From NCBI GenBank assembly GCA_003326195.1, contig LXQE01000096.1:102520-166519 (forward strand): 64,000 nt of DNA. The letters are read 5' to 3'. Position 1 is the first letter of the stretch, and the number at the start of each line of letters is the position of its first letter. The translations under genes were made by a program, and so were the position numbers. The notes beneath the pieces were generated by a model, which had not been told where the DNA came from, did not search any database, and saw only the letters and a program-made list of their open reading frames with translations. This DNA comes from Nostoc punctiforme NIES-2108. GTDB lineage: Bacteria > Cyanobacteriota > Cyanobacteriia > Cyanobacteriales > Nostocaceae. Positions 9,859-18,575 of this stretch are shown in pieces.

Positions 9859-10281
9859 ATGCGTCAATTATTACTAGTTTTGTCAAGTATACTAACTCTC
9901 AGCAGTTTAAATCCCTCCGCCATGACAATAGCAGGCACAACGCCGGATTTATCTGAGATGCGCTTAGTTCAAAAGTTAAACTGCAATAATCCTCAAACGC
10001 AAGCTGCAATTAATGAATGTACCAAGTTGTCTTATCAGAATACAGATAAAAAACTGAATCAAGTTTATCAACAATTGCTATCTATATTAGAAAGACCTAG
10101 AAAACAGAAATTGATTGCTGCACAACTAGCATGGATCAAGTTTAGAGATACCAATTGTGAGTTTGAGAGAAGCAGATATGAGGGCGGAAGTATTGCCTCT
10201 ACCATTTATTTTGGTTGTTTGGAAAATACCACAAAACAGCGAACCCAACAATTACAAGAATCTCTCAAAACCGATCCTTAA
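9859..10281 (+). CDS. Exported LprI-family (DUF1311) protein
   Basis: This 140-residue protein begins with a signal peptide (MRQLLLVLSSILTLSS and following residues). The mature part matches the DUF1311/LprI family pattern: a Cys followed by TQAAINEC, then YQNTDKKLNQVYQQLL, AWIKFRDTNC, and a final Cys in FGCLENT. The conserved cysteines are expected to form disulfides in the periplasm. Some family members inhibit lysozyme; that role here is by family only. It is an isolated gene with no operon partner. Confidence 0.75.
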   Translation: MRQLLLVLSSILTLSSLNPSAMTIAGTTPDLSEMRLVQKLNCNNPQTQAAINECTKLSYQNTDKKLNQVYQQLLSILERPRKQKLIAAQLAWIKFRDTNCEFERSRYEGGSIASTIYFGCLENTTKQRTQQLQESLKTDP

Positions 10282-10619
10282 GCTGAAGCTGAAAGTCAAT
10301 CTAGACGAAGCTTTTAGAGATTACTTCTTGCATAGATCAAAAGCCCTCACCCTAAATTCCTCTCCCCAACTTGGGAGAGGGACTTTGAAATTTTTATTTG
10401 TGCAAAAGGTATATTGAGTCATACCAATTCTCTGTGAAGTTGCACTTAATAACGAGATGATGATATAATTCCATCCACAAATAGAAGCGTAGTTTACCGC
10501 CGTAGGCATCGCTTCTGCTGAGATGGAACCCTTGAACCTGTTTTAACTTCCGTCTTAATTCATCTTTAGGCCCCTCGTTTGTTAACCATCAAATTTTCTT
10601 AGCACCTTGGTATCAAGAA
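10282..10619. other. Intergenic region with short repeat debris
   Basis: The stretch contains a fold-back segment around 10345-10385 (CCTCACCCTAAATTCC... and CTTGGGAGAGG), a common Nostoc intergenic repeat type. It also holds GC-rich debris near 10495-10515. No gene or promoter can be supported. Confidence 0.45.
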
Positions 10620-11101
10620 ATGGAAAAGTATTTAGTCACCAAAGAAGAGATTGAGTCTTATGAAGGACTAGAAAAAACACATTTTCTCAACTCCAATGCT
10701 CGCAGACTGAATAAGTCTTTAGGAGATTTGACAGGTTTAAAAAATATCGGTTTCCACATCATTGAAGTAGAGCCTGGACGTGAATCAACGGAGCTTCATA
10801 TGCACTATCACGAAGAAGAGTGCGTATACGTTCTCTTAGGAGAAGCTGAGGCAACAATTGGAGAAAGCGTTTATCCAGTTAAAGCAGGAGATTTTATTGG
10901 ATATCGCGCTGGTGGTAAGCCGCACAAGCTGAAAACACGGGCAATTCTATATTCAAATGTATAGTAGTTGGTCAAAGGCTAGACCATGATATCGGTGATT
11001 ATCCAAATTTGCAGAAGCGTATATATAGGAGCAAAGGTTTAAAGTGGAATCTGGTCGATATGGAAAATATAGCTGAACCAGTAGCAGGTAAGAAGGCATA
11101 A
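10620..11101 (+). pseudogene. Cupin-domain protein, disrupted by a one-base frameshift
   Basis: The first 100 codons encode a single-domain cupin: HMHYHEEECVYVLLGEAE followed by PVKAGDFIGYRAGGKPHKL, the two cupin motifs with their metal-binding His and Glu residues. After HKLK the frame is lost and a stop follows at 10964. The next frame continues the protein without a break as IVVGQRLDHDIGDYPNL and ends with a TAA at 11099-11101. Restoring one A in the A-run at 10932-10935 gives HKLKNTGNS and joins both parts into a product of about 160 residues, the usual family length. This may be a true pseudogene, a sequencing error in a homopolymer, or slippage. An IS630-type remnant abuts the 3' end on the other strand. 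Confidence 0.8.
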
Positions 11102-11107
11102 CAGGTA

Positions 11108-11448
11108 GAATGCATTTCCTCAATCGAAACTTCGATTACCCCAAATAGCGTAATAACACTTGGATTATTTCTGGAAGTTTTTTTAAAAGCTTCTTGAACT
11201 TCCGGTTTGGCTTTAGCACTGTGTGGACGGGGTACTTTTAATTTGGCATTGAGTTTGTAACGCACAATTTTATGTAGTGTCTTGTATGCAACTACAACCT
11301 GGCATTCTTGAGTAAGCCACTCTCGAATTTGGCTGTAACTTTTAAATCCTTCATGCTGATTTAGACGTTTGTGAAGTTGGTTCATCACTTGTCTCTTATA
11401 ATTTAGTGCATCTTCATGGAGAATTGGTATCAGAGACTCAATAATCCA
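11108..11448 (-). pseudogene. IS630-type transposase N-terminal fragment
   Basis: Reading leftward, the frame gives WIIESLIPILHEDA, a helix-turn-helix segment SYSQIREWLTQECQ, VAYKTLHKIVRYKLNAKLKV and a basic PRPHSAKAKPEVQEAFKK. This is the N-terminal DNA-binding part typical of IS630-family transposases in cyanobacteria. The DDE catalytic domain is missing: after TSRNNPSVI the frame runs into the antisense of the neighbouring cupin pseudogene. No terminal inverted repeats were found. It is a remnant and cannot be active. Confidence 0.6.
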
Positions 11449-11549
11449 TTCCCAGGCTGCCGCCTGGGAAGAAGGAAAGTTTTATTAAGCTAGGTTTTTA
11501 TTAACTACTAGTTGTCACTAGGAACTAGACTAATTATCTTTTTCTGAGA

Positions 11550-12257
11550 TTAACGTAAACCTAAAATTTCGGAAATCGCCGTTACAATATCCAAATAAAA
11601 GTTGCCTTTCACTGCCCGAAACAACTCAAACTTAGAGTCAGGCGCACCAAAAAATGGTCTGAGAAACCATCCTAACTGCATACCAACAAAGGCATAAAGC
11701 AATAACCAGGATCTTAAAATAGTGGTGCGGGTTTTTTTACCAACTTCATCTTGTTGAGAAAGTAATTGCATTCCTTCATACAGGAACTTTACGCCAAATA
11801 CGCCTGTAATGCCAAAAATAAATACATTCAGCAGTTTAAAAAATTGATAAGAATCGGGTGTAGTGATTAGAAAAAATAGCGTAACTGGTGCCAAGCTAAA
11901 TAAAAGTACGCTAATCACTGATACAGATGTGAGTAATACAACGAAATGCTGTAGAATACTGCTCCGAGAACCAAACAAAACATTAAAAAAGAATAACGTC
12001 GGGAAACAAATAATCAGTGTGATTAAATAGAATACCGGAAGCTTAATAGCACCCGATAATGCCTGTCCCCAACTGTGGGATGCACCGATAATTGCTCCAT
12101 AAAGGGCAAAAAATATAGAACTAGTTACAAACAGAGAACTGATTTTATTTTGTAATCTGATTCCCAGACGAATTTCTTCTAAGAATGACTGGCGATCGCG
12201 CAGTAAATTAACTAAAACACTAAATTGTTGAATTCCGCGATTTTGCTTTTTCAGCAT
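11550..12257 (-). CDS. Multi-pass membrane protein, paralogue 1 of a tandem pair
   Basis: The 235-residue protein has about five membrane helices and a Yip1-like pattern: SHSWGQALSGAIKLPVFYLITL, then FFNVLFGSR, then two further helices and LLLYAFVGMQLGWFLRPFFG. It is closely similar along its whole length to the next gene upstream (12300-13004), so the pair arose by tandem duplication. Function is unknown to me. I recall similar cyanobacterial proteins labelled as WH2 actin-binding, which the membrane topology does not support. It appears to be the last gene of an operon led by the cruP-like gene; the gap to its paralogue is 42 bp. Confidence 0.75.
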   Translation of the reverse strand: MLKKQNRGIQQFSVLVNLLRDRQSFLEEIRLGIRLQNKISSLFVTSSIFFALYGAIIGASHSWGQALSGAIKLPVFYLITLIICFPTLFFFNVLFGSRSSILQHFVVLLTSVSVISVLLFSLAPVTLFFLITTPDSYQFFKLLNVFIFGITGVFGVKFLYEGMQLLSQQDEVGKKTRTTILRSWLLLYAFVGMQLGWFLRPFFGAPDSKFELFRAVKGNFYLDIVTAISEILGLR

Positions 12258-12299
12258 GATTTTATAGTTTGTATATTTTGTGGAATTGCTAATGACTAA

Positions 12300-13004
12300 T
12301 TAACGGAATCCAAAGAGATAGCTAAGAGATTTAATGACGCTTAAATAGAAATTACCTTCTCTTTCGCGGAATAGTTCAAACACAGAACCAGGTGTGCCAA
12401 AAAACGGTCTGAGAGTCCATCCTAACTGACTGCCTACGAAAGCATAAAGAAATAGCCAAAATTGCAAAATTTTCTGCCGGGTTTTACTACCTTCATCATC
12501 TTGTTCTAAAACTAAACTCGTGGCTTGATATAAAGACGAAATACCAATAAATCCAGTGATGGCAAAGATAAAGACATTTAACAGAATTAAAAATTGGTAA
12601 TTATTGGTGGTAATTAAGAAAAACAGTGTGATTGGGGCAAAGCTAAATAAAAGTACGCTGGTGACTGAAACCGCAGTTAAAACTAATGCTAAATGCTGGG
12701 CAAAACTCCGTTTGGAACCAAAAATAATGTTCGCAAAGAACAACGTTGGGATGCAAATCAAAAGTGTGATTAAATAAAGGGCTGGGAGTTTTATGGCGGA
12801 AGATAAAGCTTGCATCCAGCTATGGTATGCACCAATGATTCCGCCATAAGCCGCAATAAATAAGGAACTACAAACCAACAGCGAAATGATTTTATTTGGT
12901 AATCTCGTACCTTGGCGAATTTCCTCTAGAAATCCTTGGCGATCGCGCAGGAATCCAATCAGCACTGCAAAGTATTTGATTCCTGATGATTTCCGTTCCA
13001 TCAT
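12300..13004 (-). CDS. Multi-pass membrane protein, paralogue 2 of a tandem pair
   Basis: A 234-residue membrane protein sharing most of its sequence with the gene at 11550-12257. It has the same LRDRQGFLEEIRQGTRLPNK N-terminus, IKLPALYLITLLICIPTLFF helix and FVGSQLGWTLRPFFG motif. Five or so hydrophobic helices place it in a membrane. The gene starts 23 bp after the stop of the CruP-like oxidoreductase, so the three genes are probably co-transcribed. That linkage suggests a role near carotenoid or thylakoid membranes, but this is inference. Two adjacent ATGs (13004 and 13001) are possible starts. Confidence 0.75.
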   Translation of the reverse strand: MMERKSSGIKYFAVLIGFLRDRQGFLEEIRQGTRLPNKIISLLVCSSLFIAAYGGIIGAYHSWMQALSSAIKLPALYLITLLICIPTLFFANIIFGSKRSFAQHLALVLTAVSVTSVLLFSFAPITLFFLITTNNYQFLILLNVFIFAITGFIGISSLYQATSLVLEQDDEGSKTRQKILQFWLFLYAFVGSQLGWTLRPFFGTPGSVFELFREREGNFYLSVIKSLSYLFGFR

Positions 13005-13027
13005 GTTATCCTCACACCGATATTATT

Positions 13028-14575
13028 CTAAGTTTCATCTGAGTAATCACCGCCAGAACCATACTTCCAAGTATCAATCAAACGATGCCAATAATATTGT
13101 TGTTCTTTTGGTTGATTCTTAATCCATGTTTCTAGCATTGGACTTAGCGAAAACAAGGCAGTGTATACACCTAAATTACTGTAATGTAACATCCAATCTA
13201 GCAAACTTGCCAAACCTACTTGCGGAATTATCTTGGCAACTATTCCAGGATGATATAAACCAGTTTTTAACAGTGTTTGTGTTAGTGCCGAAAACTGCAC
13301 GATATCTTGTAAAAATGGTTTTAACACTGGTGTACCTAACTGTTGCATTTCCTGAAATACCGCTGAGAGTAATTGGTTAATTTGATCTGGGGCAATTTTC
13401 TGATTTACACCAACACTCATCGCCCTTTGAAATAACCAGGTAACAGTCAAACTCGGCTGATAGGGTTGCAGCAGTGCTAAGGCTTTTGCAGATAATTGTT
13501 CCGTTTCCAGCGCTTCGTAAATGCCATAAGTTAAACGCTTCAGATGGCGCACCATTGCCCCAAAACCACCAAAACTCAAGGGAGATTGACTACCACTGCT
13601 ATCTCCGGCTGGTAGAATGCGATTCCAAGGAGTTTTTAAGGGACTTTGGCGATAGGTGGGAAAGAAACCAAATAGCGCCCGTTGAAATTTCAGTTTGCTT
13701 AATTCCACTCCCTGATATTCTGGTAAAAGACGCAGATATTCCTCAAATAGAGCTTCTAAACTCAAACGTTGAGGTTCTGCATCCATGTAGGTAAACAAGT
13801 AAGTGGTTCTGCCATCTCTAGCTGGGAAGGCTTCCCAGAAGTACTGGCATTGATTCTGCAAGGATGTGAATGATAATAATAAGTCGCCTGAGTTATTTTC
13901 TGGAAAACCTTGGGTGCAACTTCCTACAACTAAGCACAGTGCATCTGGTTTTTTGCCTTGGCGTGCTTGTTGGGTGATGGGTGAAAAATGTCCCATCGCG
14001 TCGATTAATAAGCGAGTTTTAAATTGGTTATTTACCATCACCCCATCGGGATGAACCACTGCTTCGCTAAAAGGTGTGTTTTCTAATAACTTTCCACCGG
14101 CGGCGAGAAATCGAGTTTTCAAGGTAGCTAGTAGATAAACTGGATCTACGCCGATATTCAAGACATCCTCTACCCAAACTTCTGTACCGCCAGCAAAACT
14201 AACTCGCGCTGGATTATATTGAGTAGCGATCGCACTTGCTAATTCTTCCTCAGTCAGCAAGTTCAATTCCACAAATACATCTAATTCTTTGCGAGAAATA
14301 TTCCATTCTTGTTCCCTCCCCCGCAAAATTCCCCGTTCCAGCAACGCTACCCGCAACCCCTTCACCGCCAAGGCGCAACCAATTAAAATGCCCAATGTGC
14401 CACCGCAGATAATTACATCGAAATCTACAACGCCTAAAGGCTGTTGACTTTCTTTAACTAACGTTGGCATAGGTGCGGTGTTTTCGCGCAGAGATGTGAG
14501 AATGCGATCGCCTTGGCGCAATCCTGCTAAAACATTGCCGGGTAATTGGGAAAGAATTTCTTCAGTTAAAGACAT
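13028..14575 (-). CDS. cruP: CruP-like lycopene cyclase paralogue, FAD-dependent oxidoreductase
   Basis: The 515-residue protein has an FAD-binding Rossmann motif (VDFDVIICGGTLGILIGCALA, residues about 48-68) and the family motif GDSSGSQSPLSFGGFGAMVRH near residue 330. LKFQRALFGFFPTYRQSP precedes that motif. These are hallmarks of the CruA/CruP family. The length of about 515 fits CruP better than the longer CruA. CruP is a lycopene-cyclase paralogue reported to limit carotenoid epoxide accumulation; CruA makes gamma- or beta-carotene. I favour CruP but cannot exclude CruA. It is the first gene of a likely three-gene operon with two membrane paralogues. Confidence 0.75.
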   Translation of the reverse strand: MSLTEEILSQLPGNVLAGLRQGDRILTSLRENTAPMPTLVKESQQPLGVVDFDVIICGGTLGILIGCALAVKGLRVALLERGILRGREQEWNISRKELDVFVELNLLTEEELASAIATQYNPARVSFAGGTEVWVEDVLNIGVDPVYLLATLKTRFLAAGGKLLENTPFSEAVVHPDGVMVNNQFKTRLLIDAMGHFSPITQQARQGKKPDALCLVVGSCTQGFPENNSGDLLLSFTSLQNQCQYFWEAFPARDGRTTYLFTYMDAEPQRLSLEALFEEYLRLLPEYQGVELSKLKFQRALFGFFPTYRQSPLKTPWNRILPAGDSSGSQSPLSFGGFGAMVRHLKRLTYGIYEALETEQLSAKALALLQPYQPSLTVTWLFQRAMSVGVNQKIAPDQINQLLSAVFQEMQQLGTPVLKPFLQDIVQFSALTQTLLKTGLYHPGIVAKIIPQVGLASLLDWMLHYSNLGVYTALFSLSPMLETWIKNQPKEQQYYWHRLIDTWKYGSGGDYSDET

Positions 14576-14706
14576 TTTGGAAAAACTTAACTCTACATTC
14601 CAAAACTACCTGAGAATGAAGAAAGTAGATATGATCGTGGCCAGATAAATCGTAATTACAACTCTTAATTACGAATTACGAATTACAAATTACAAATTAC
14701 AAGAGT

Positions 14707-15276
14707 ATGTCCACTACAAAACCTGTAGAACGTCTGTATACTTTTGAGGAATATCTCACCTACGATGACGGAACTGATAAGCGCTATGAACTTGAGGATG
14801 GGGTACTGCTAGAAATGCCTCCAGCCTCAGATTTACATGAAGCTATCATTACTTTCTTGTTGATCCGCTTCTATTTGGAAATCCAACGACTAGGGTTAGA
14901 CTGGCAGGTTCGCCCTAGTGGTACTGGCGTTCGTACCTCCGTCAAAAAATCCCGTCTCCCTGATTTAATTGTGATGACTGAAGAACAGCGACAATCTATT
15001 CAGGGTAAATCGGCTGTACTTGAGTTACCTCCACTGTTGGCAATAGAAGTGGTTAGCGCTGAGTCTGTGAAACGAGATTACGAAAGGAAACCATTTGAGT
15101 ATGCAGCCTTCTCTATCCCTGAATACTGGATTGTTGATCCTCTGGAAGCAAAGGTGACAGTCTGCTTGTTGAATCAGGGACGTTATAACCAAACAGTATT
15201 TACAGGAAACCAGCAAATATATTCTCCGACTTTCCCTGAGTTAGCACTGACAGCCCAGCAGGTATTAACGGCTTAG
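14707..15276 (+). CDS. Uma2 family endonuclease-like protein (DUF820)
   Basis: The 189-residue protein matches the Uma2/DUF820 family: YTFEEYLTYDD, YELEDGVLLEM, then SRLPDLIV, LAIEVVSAES, YERKPFEYAAFSIPEYWIVDP. The PD...D, EV.S and Y...K elements correspond to a PD-(D/E)XK nuclease core (Asp in LPDL, Glu in IEVVS, Lys in ERKPFEY). These genes are very abundant in cyanobacteria and their biological role is not settled. The start codon lies just after an AT-rich tandem repeat (CGAATTA/CAAATTA units, about 14660-14702). It is a single-gene unit facing the pentapeptide gene. Confidence 0.85.
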   Translation: MSTTKPVERLYTFEEYLTYDDGTDKRYELEDGVLLEMPPASDLHEAIITFLLIRFYLEIQRLGLDWQVRPSGTGVRTSVKKSRLPDLIVMTEEQRQSIQGKSAVLELPPLLAIEVVSAESVKRDYERKPFEYAAFSIPEYWIVDPLEAKVTVCLLNQGRYNQTVFTGNQQIYSPTFPELALTAQQVLTA

Positions 15277-15307
15277 GGGTTTTTTATTCAAAAAACCTCA
15301 CGTTAAA

Positions 15308-17326
15308 TTATCCCAAACCGAATAGTTTAGAAATCGCAGGCAATAATTTATTAGTCGCTTCAACTAGAGAAGCAACAGCAGGTAAGCCTGTAAATATCCC
15401 TTTCAGCATGGTGATTGCTGTTTTTGCCGTCTTTTGCTTAGTGGATTCTTGAGGAGTTTTCCCCGCTTCTGCCAAAGTGTTCACCTGTTCTAGCGCTTCG
15501 GCTTTGTCTTCTTCTGACAAATATGTGGATTGGACGATCGCATCTTGCAACTGCGACAATAATTCTTTGATTCCTGGTTTCTCGGCATCGGTTGCATCAG
15601 GTAACTGATTGAGGGCAATACTCACGTTACCGCTAATGGTTCCTAGATTAGCAATAGAATTATTGCCAGCGATACCGCTAACATTACTGCTATCTTGAAT
15701 ATTGATGCCACTGATATCAGACATATTTGTATCTCCTTGAGTATAAAATTTCGGCTGCTTGAGAGCAGTATCTACCATATTTTCTAAACTAATAATGCGC
15801 TGATCTTTTTCTACCAGCAATAATTGCTGACTCTGCGATAAAGCTTTGAGTTGATTATAGTCATCAAAATATTCTGCACTCAGTTGAGATTTATCGCTAC
15901 CTGCGGCGGTTTTGGCTCTGAGTAAGATTTTATCATCGCCGCGCTTCTCCATTGCCACGATTTCTAACTCGGCTTCGGGATGGTTTTCGGCAAGGTTTTT
16001 GAAGGCTATGGCAATGGCGCGGGGGTCAACGCCTTGATTATGGTAAAGGTCGAGGGTGTCAAAAATTGGCTTGATAAAATCGGCAAAATCGCCGTCTGCA
16101 AATATCTCTTGTTTATTATCGGGTTTGCGGAGGGGGTCGGGGTCTTCTTTGGTGGGTAAGCGCATGAAGACATATTCACACCTCACCCCATGCAATTTAG
16201 TTGTATTTGTAATGCCCCAATCTTCAATGTATGCGCCTGTGAGTGTTGCACCTGTTAAATCTGTGCCGTCTAGTTGGGTTTGCTTGAGCTTTGCTCTTGA
16301 CAAATCGGCATCTTGCAAGTTGGCTTCACTTAGATCGGTTCCGATAAAACTGGCATCTGCTAAATTTGCTTTTTGTAAGTTGATACCCCGCAGGTTTTCA
16401 CGGTAAAAATTCTTGTCCTGTCCCTGTCCTGTAACCAGGAGTTCACGTACTTGTGAGTATTGAAGATAAGTCGAGCCAGGACGAACGCGATCAAGCATTT
16501 TAGCTTTATGCCAACGGCTACAGATAAGAATAGTATTTCGTAAATCTGTACTTTTGAGTGTGGCTTGGGTGAAATCAGCATTGGTTAAATTAGCGCCACG
16601 AAAACTTGTACCTCCTGTTGCAGCAAAAGCGATCGCGATATTACGAACCAAGGAGTGCTTTTGATCTCCTTTGATGGCTTGCCAACTGATGTAGATACTA
16701 AATAACGTTCCGACGACGGCGAAGGCTCCAGCAATGGCGAAGGCTCCAGCAACGGCAAAGGTTCCAGCGACGGCAAAGGCAACGGCTCCAGCGACGGCAA
16801 AGGCAAAGGCTCCGGCGAACGCTCCAGCGAACGCTCCGGCTACAGCGAATGCTCCGGCGAAGGCGAAGGCAAACGCTAAAGCTCCGGCTCCGGCGAACGC
16901 TCCGGCAACGGCAACGGCGAAGGCAACGGCAAAGGCGACGGTGAAGGCTCCGGCGAAGGCTCCGGCTCCTAAACCAGCTGCTAATCCTTGGCGAATTGTG
17001 AGAAAGAAAAAGCCAATTAATACGATTAGGACAGTCCAGCCGATAATCTGATTTTCTAAACGGGAATTAAATATTAGTGACACCAAGTAACCATTGACAG
17101 CCCATAACAATCCCGATAGTCCCGACAACAGCCAGGAGACAAGGACTAGGAAAATTGCCCAACGGCGTTGCAGTCCAGCTTTGGCATAGCTGAAGTTTGC
17201 CCCTGTTAAATTAGCGTTGGTGAAGTTTGCCCCTCGGATGTCGGCATAGCTAAAGTTTGCACCCGCAAGGTCTTGTCCTTTGAAGTTGCGTCCTCGAAGA
17301 TTTTGACCGGAGAAGTCTAAAGCCAT
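15308..17326 (-). CDS. Pentapeptide-repeat membrane protein with Ala/Phe/Gly low-complexity segment
   Basis: The product of about 672 residues has an N-terminal pentapeptide block (residues 5-49, ALDFSGQNLRGRNF type) and two membrane helices (about 56-110). A low-complexity segment of Ala, Phe, Gly and Val follows (about 115-206, AFAVAGAFA units), then more pentapeptides (about 250-380). Next come a soluble DFADFIKPIFDTLDLYHNQG domain common in Nostoc pentapeptide proteins, a coiled-coil stretch, a GNVSI-type linker and a helical C-terminal domain (about 575-672). I chose the ATG at 17326; a TTG at 17350 is the only longer alternative. Function is unknown; pentapeptide beta-helices usually act as scaffolds. 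The hydrophobic repeat comes from hexamer-like DNA expansion at 16700-16990. Confidence 0.8.
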   Translation of the reverse strand: MALDFSGQNLRGRNFKGQDLAGANFSYADIRGANFTNANLTGANFSYAKAGLQRRWAIFLVLVSWLLSGLSGLLWAVNGYLVSLIFNSRLENQIIGWTVLIVLIGFFFLTIRQGLAAGLGAGAFAGAFTVAFAVAFAVAVAGAFAGAGALAFAFAFAGAFAVAGAFAGAFAGAFAFAVAGAVAFAVAGTFAVAGAFAIAGAFAVVGTLFSIYISWQAIKGDQKHSLVRNIAIAFAATGGTSFRGANLTNADFTQATLKSTDLRNTILICSRWHKAKMLDRVRPGSTYLQYSQVRELLVTGQGQDKNFYRENLRGINLQKANLADASFIGTDLSEANLQDADLSRAKLKQTQLDGTDLTGATLTGAYIEDWGITNTTKLHGVRCEYVFMRLPTKEDPDPLRKPDNKQEIFADGDFADFIKPIFDTLDLYHNQGVDPRAIAIAFKNLAENHPEAELEIVAMEKRGDDKILLRAKTAAGSDKSQLSAEYFDDYNQLKALSQSQQLLLVEKDQRIISLENMVDTALKQPKFYTQGDTNMSDISGINIQDSSNVSGIAGNNSIANLGTISGNVSIALNQLPDATDAEKPGIKELLSQLQDAIVQSTYLSEEDKAEALEQVNTLAEAGKTPQESTKQKTAKTAITMLKGIFTGLPAVASLVEATNKLLPAISKLFGLG

Positions 17327-17403
17327 GTTCCACTTTACGGAGGTGAGCAAATTTTACTACACGCTCACCCCTGTAAATTCAGGAATGGTTAGATATATTT
17401 GTT

Positions 17404-17550
17404 AGTTGAGCTTCAAAGGTGCAACTTCGAGGATAAAAGGCGCAACTTCGAGCCTCAGAAGGTCATCGTTGAGCCTCAGAAGGTCAACGTCGAGGATAAA
17501 AGGCGCAACTTCGAGCTTCAGAAGGTCAACCTTGAGTATCAAAGGCTCAT
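17404..17550. repeat. Seven tandem 21-bp repeats
   Basis: Seven consecutive units of exactly 21 bp, such as CTTCGAGCCTCAGAAGGTCAT and CTTCGAGGATAAAAGGCGCAA, begin at 17404, 17425, 17446, 17467, 17488, 17509 and 17530. Two sub-types (CTCAGAAGGT and GATAAAAGGC) are mixed. On the plus strand they would encode 7-residue repeats (NFEPQKV and NFEDKRR types), but there is no ribosome binding site or ATG, so I do not call a gene. They lie just upstream of the pentapeptide gene. Confidence 0.85.
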
Positions 17551-17620
17551 TTTTGCACTTACTTTTATATTAAAACTCGATGTGCGACTTAATATTTTGA
17601 CCTCTCTCCAAACCTCTCTC

Positions 17621-17884
17621 CTAAAAGGAGAGAGGCTTTGATTTTTGCTCCCCAACGCTAGTAGGGAAGGGGTTGGGGGTTAGGTTTGTGTCTAAGTTGG
17701 CAGCTAGAGAATCGTGAGATACTGCGCCGATGAAATTTGTAAGGCGATCGCTACTTTGGGTGGGTACGTTAGATGCTGATAATTTTTGGGTACGTGCAAG
17801 TTGTTGAACATACTGCAACACGTCTTTTAGGTGTTGCTCTGGCAGTTGTTCAATAGCGTCAAAGATAGCTTGTTTCGTTGTCAT
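17621..17884 (-). CDS. Antitoxin-like small protein with repeat-derived C-terminus
   Basis: The 87-residue protein begins MTTKQAIFDAIEQLPEQHLK and DVLQYVQQLARTQK, a pattern seen in DUF2281-like and other small antitoxin-like proteins. No toxin gene lies beside it. The last 20 or so residues (NPFPTSVGEQKSKPLS) are encoded by a dispersed C-rich repeat around 17620-17690, so the original C-terminus has probably been lost or replaced. No strong ribosome binding site precedes the ATG at 17884. It could be a solitary antitoxin remnant; function is unproven. Confidence 0.5.
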   Translation of the reverse strand: MTTKQAIFDAIEQLPEQHLKDVLQYVQQLARTQKLSASNVPTQSSDRLTNFIGAVSHDSLAANLDTNLTPNPFPTSVGEQKSKPLSF

Positions 17885-18021
17885 CGCGATCGCTTAATGT
17901 CGCTTTCAGGTTGTTAATATTTTATCTGCTAAAGTGCGGTTCGCTCACGCCCAGAAGCTATAGCCGAGTCTATTATGTGGATATAGGCACTGCACAATAA
18001 CTTGGATTACAGGAAATACTC

Positions 18022-18207
18022 ATGGAACGTTCAAAATTAATTGCTATTCTTACAGGTGCGATTTCGATCATTTTAGCGATCGCTTACCTCATCGTAGTCC
18101 AACTCCTAGACTACCGGGATATGAAACCCGCCCCCATCAGCCAAGTTGACTCACCACCTGCCATTACTATCTCTCACTGGCAGGTTGACAAAATCACCAA
18201 AATATAA
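18022..18207 (+). CDS. Small single-pass membrane protein
   Basis: The 61-residue protein has one membrane helix (about residues 7-29, LIAILTGAISIILAIAYLIVV) and a short hydrophilic tail. The start is supported by AGGAAATACTC before the ATG. I do not know a function; similar tiny membrane proteins are widespread in cyanobacteria. A palindromic repeat follows at 18228-18251 and may end the transcript. The next genes belong to the NDH-1 CO2-uptake operon, but the gap of 368 bp argues against co-transcription. Confidence 0.7.
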   Translation: MERSKLIAILTGAISIILAIAYLIVVQLLDYRDMKPAPISQVDSPPAITISHWQVDKITKI

Positions 18208-18575
18208 ATTACATTTAGTCGATTTGTAGAGACGCAATCAATCGCGTCTCTTGTCATTTATATGAATTGATAAAACTAATGATAACTATTGATTCATCCC
18301 TCACTTGATGCATAGATAAGAATAAATACCTATTATTACTTGCTGAAATAGTTGATTATATAAGAAATAATTAGAGTTATTATCTTAAATTTATTTAATT
18401 AACTAATTCCATTTTGACAGATATAACGGTAAGCTGTTTCTAACAAAATTAAATAAACATAAATTTGTATGTTCTGCGTAGGCGTCGTCCCTCGTAGACA
18501 TCCCTGGGTTAACTGGGATCAACGCCAGTTGACTCAAAACCCATAATTTTTGATGACAAATTTAGAGGTAAGTTA
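18208..18575. other. Intergenic region upstream of ndhF
   Basis: AGAGACGC at 18228-18235 and GCGTCTCT at 18244-18251 form a hairpin of a dispersed palindrome type. Related copies lie near 22853, 24262, 24360, 34654 and 58619. The rest is AT-rich and should hold the ndhF promoter, which I cannot pin down. Confidence 0.5.

Noticed and set aside
16734..17051. 105-residue Ala/Lys/Pro-rich plus-strand ORF
   Set aside because: It is the antisense of the low-complexity segment of the pentapeptide gene.
17399..17641. 80-residue plus-strand ORF over the 21-bp repeats
   Set aside because: Starts with TTG without a ribosome binding site and runs into a dispersed repeat; open frame follows from the 21-bp unit.
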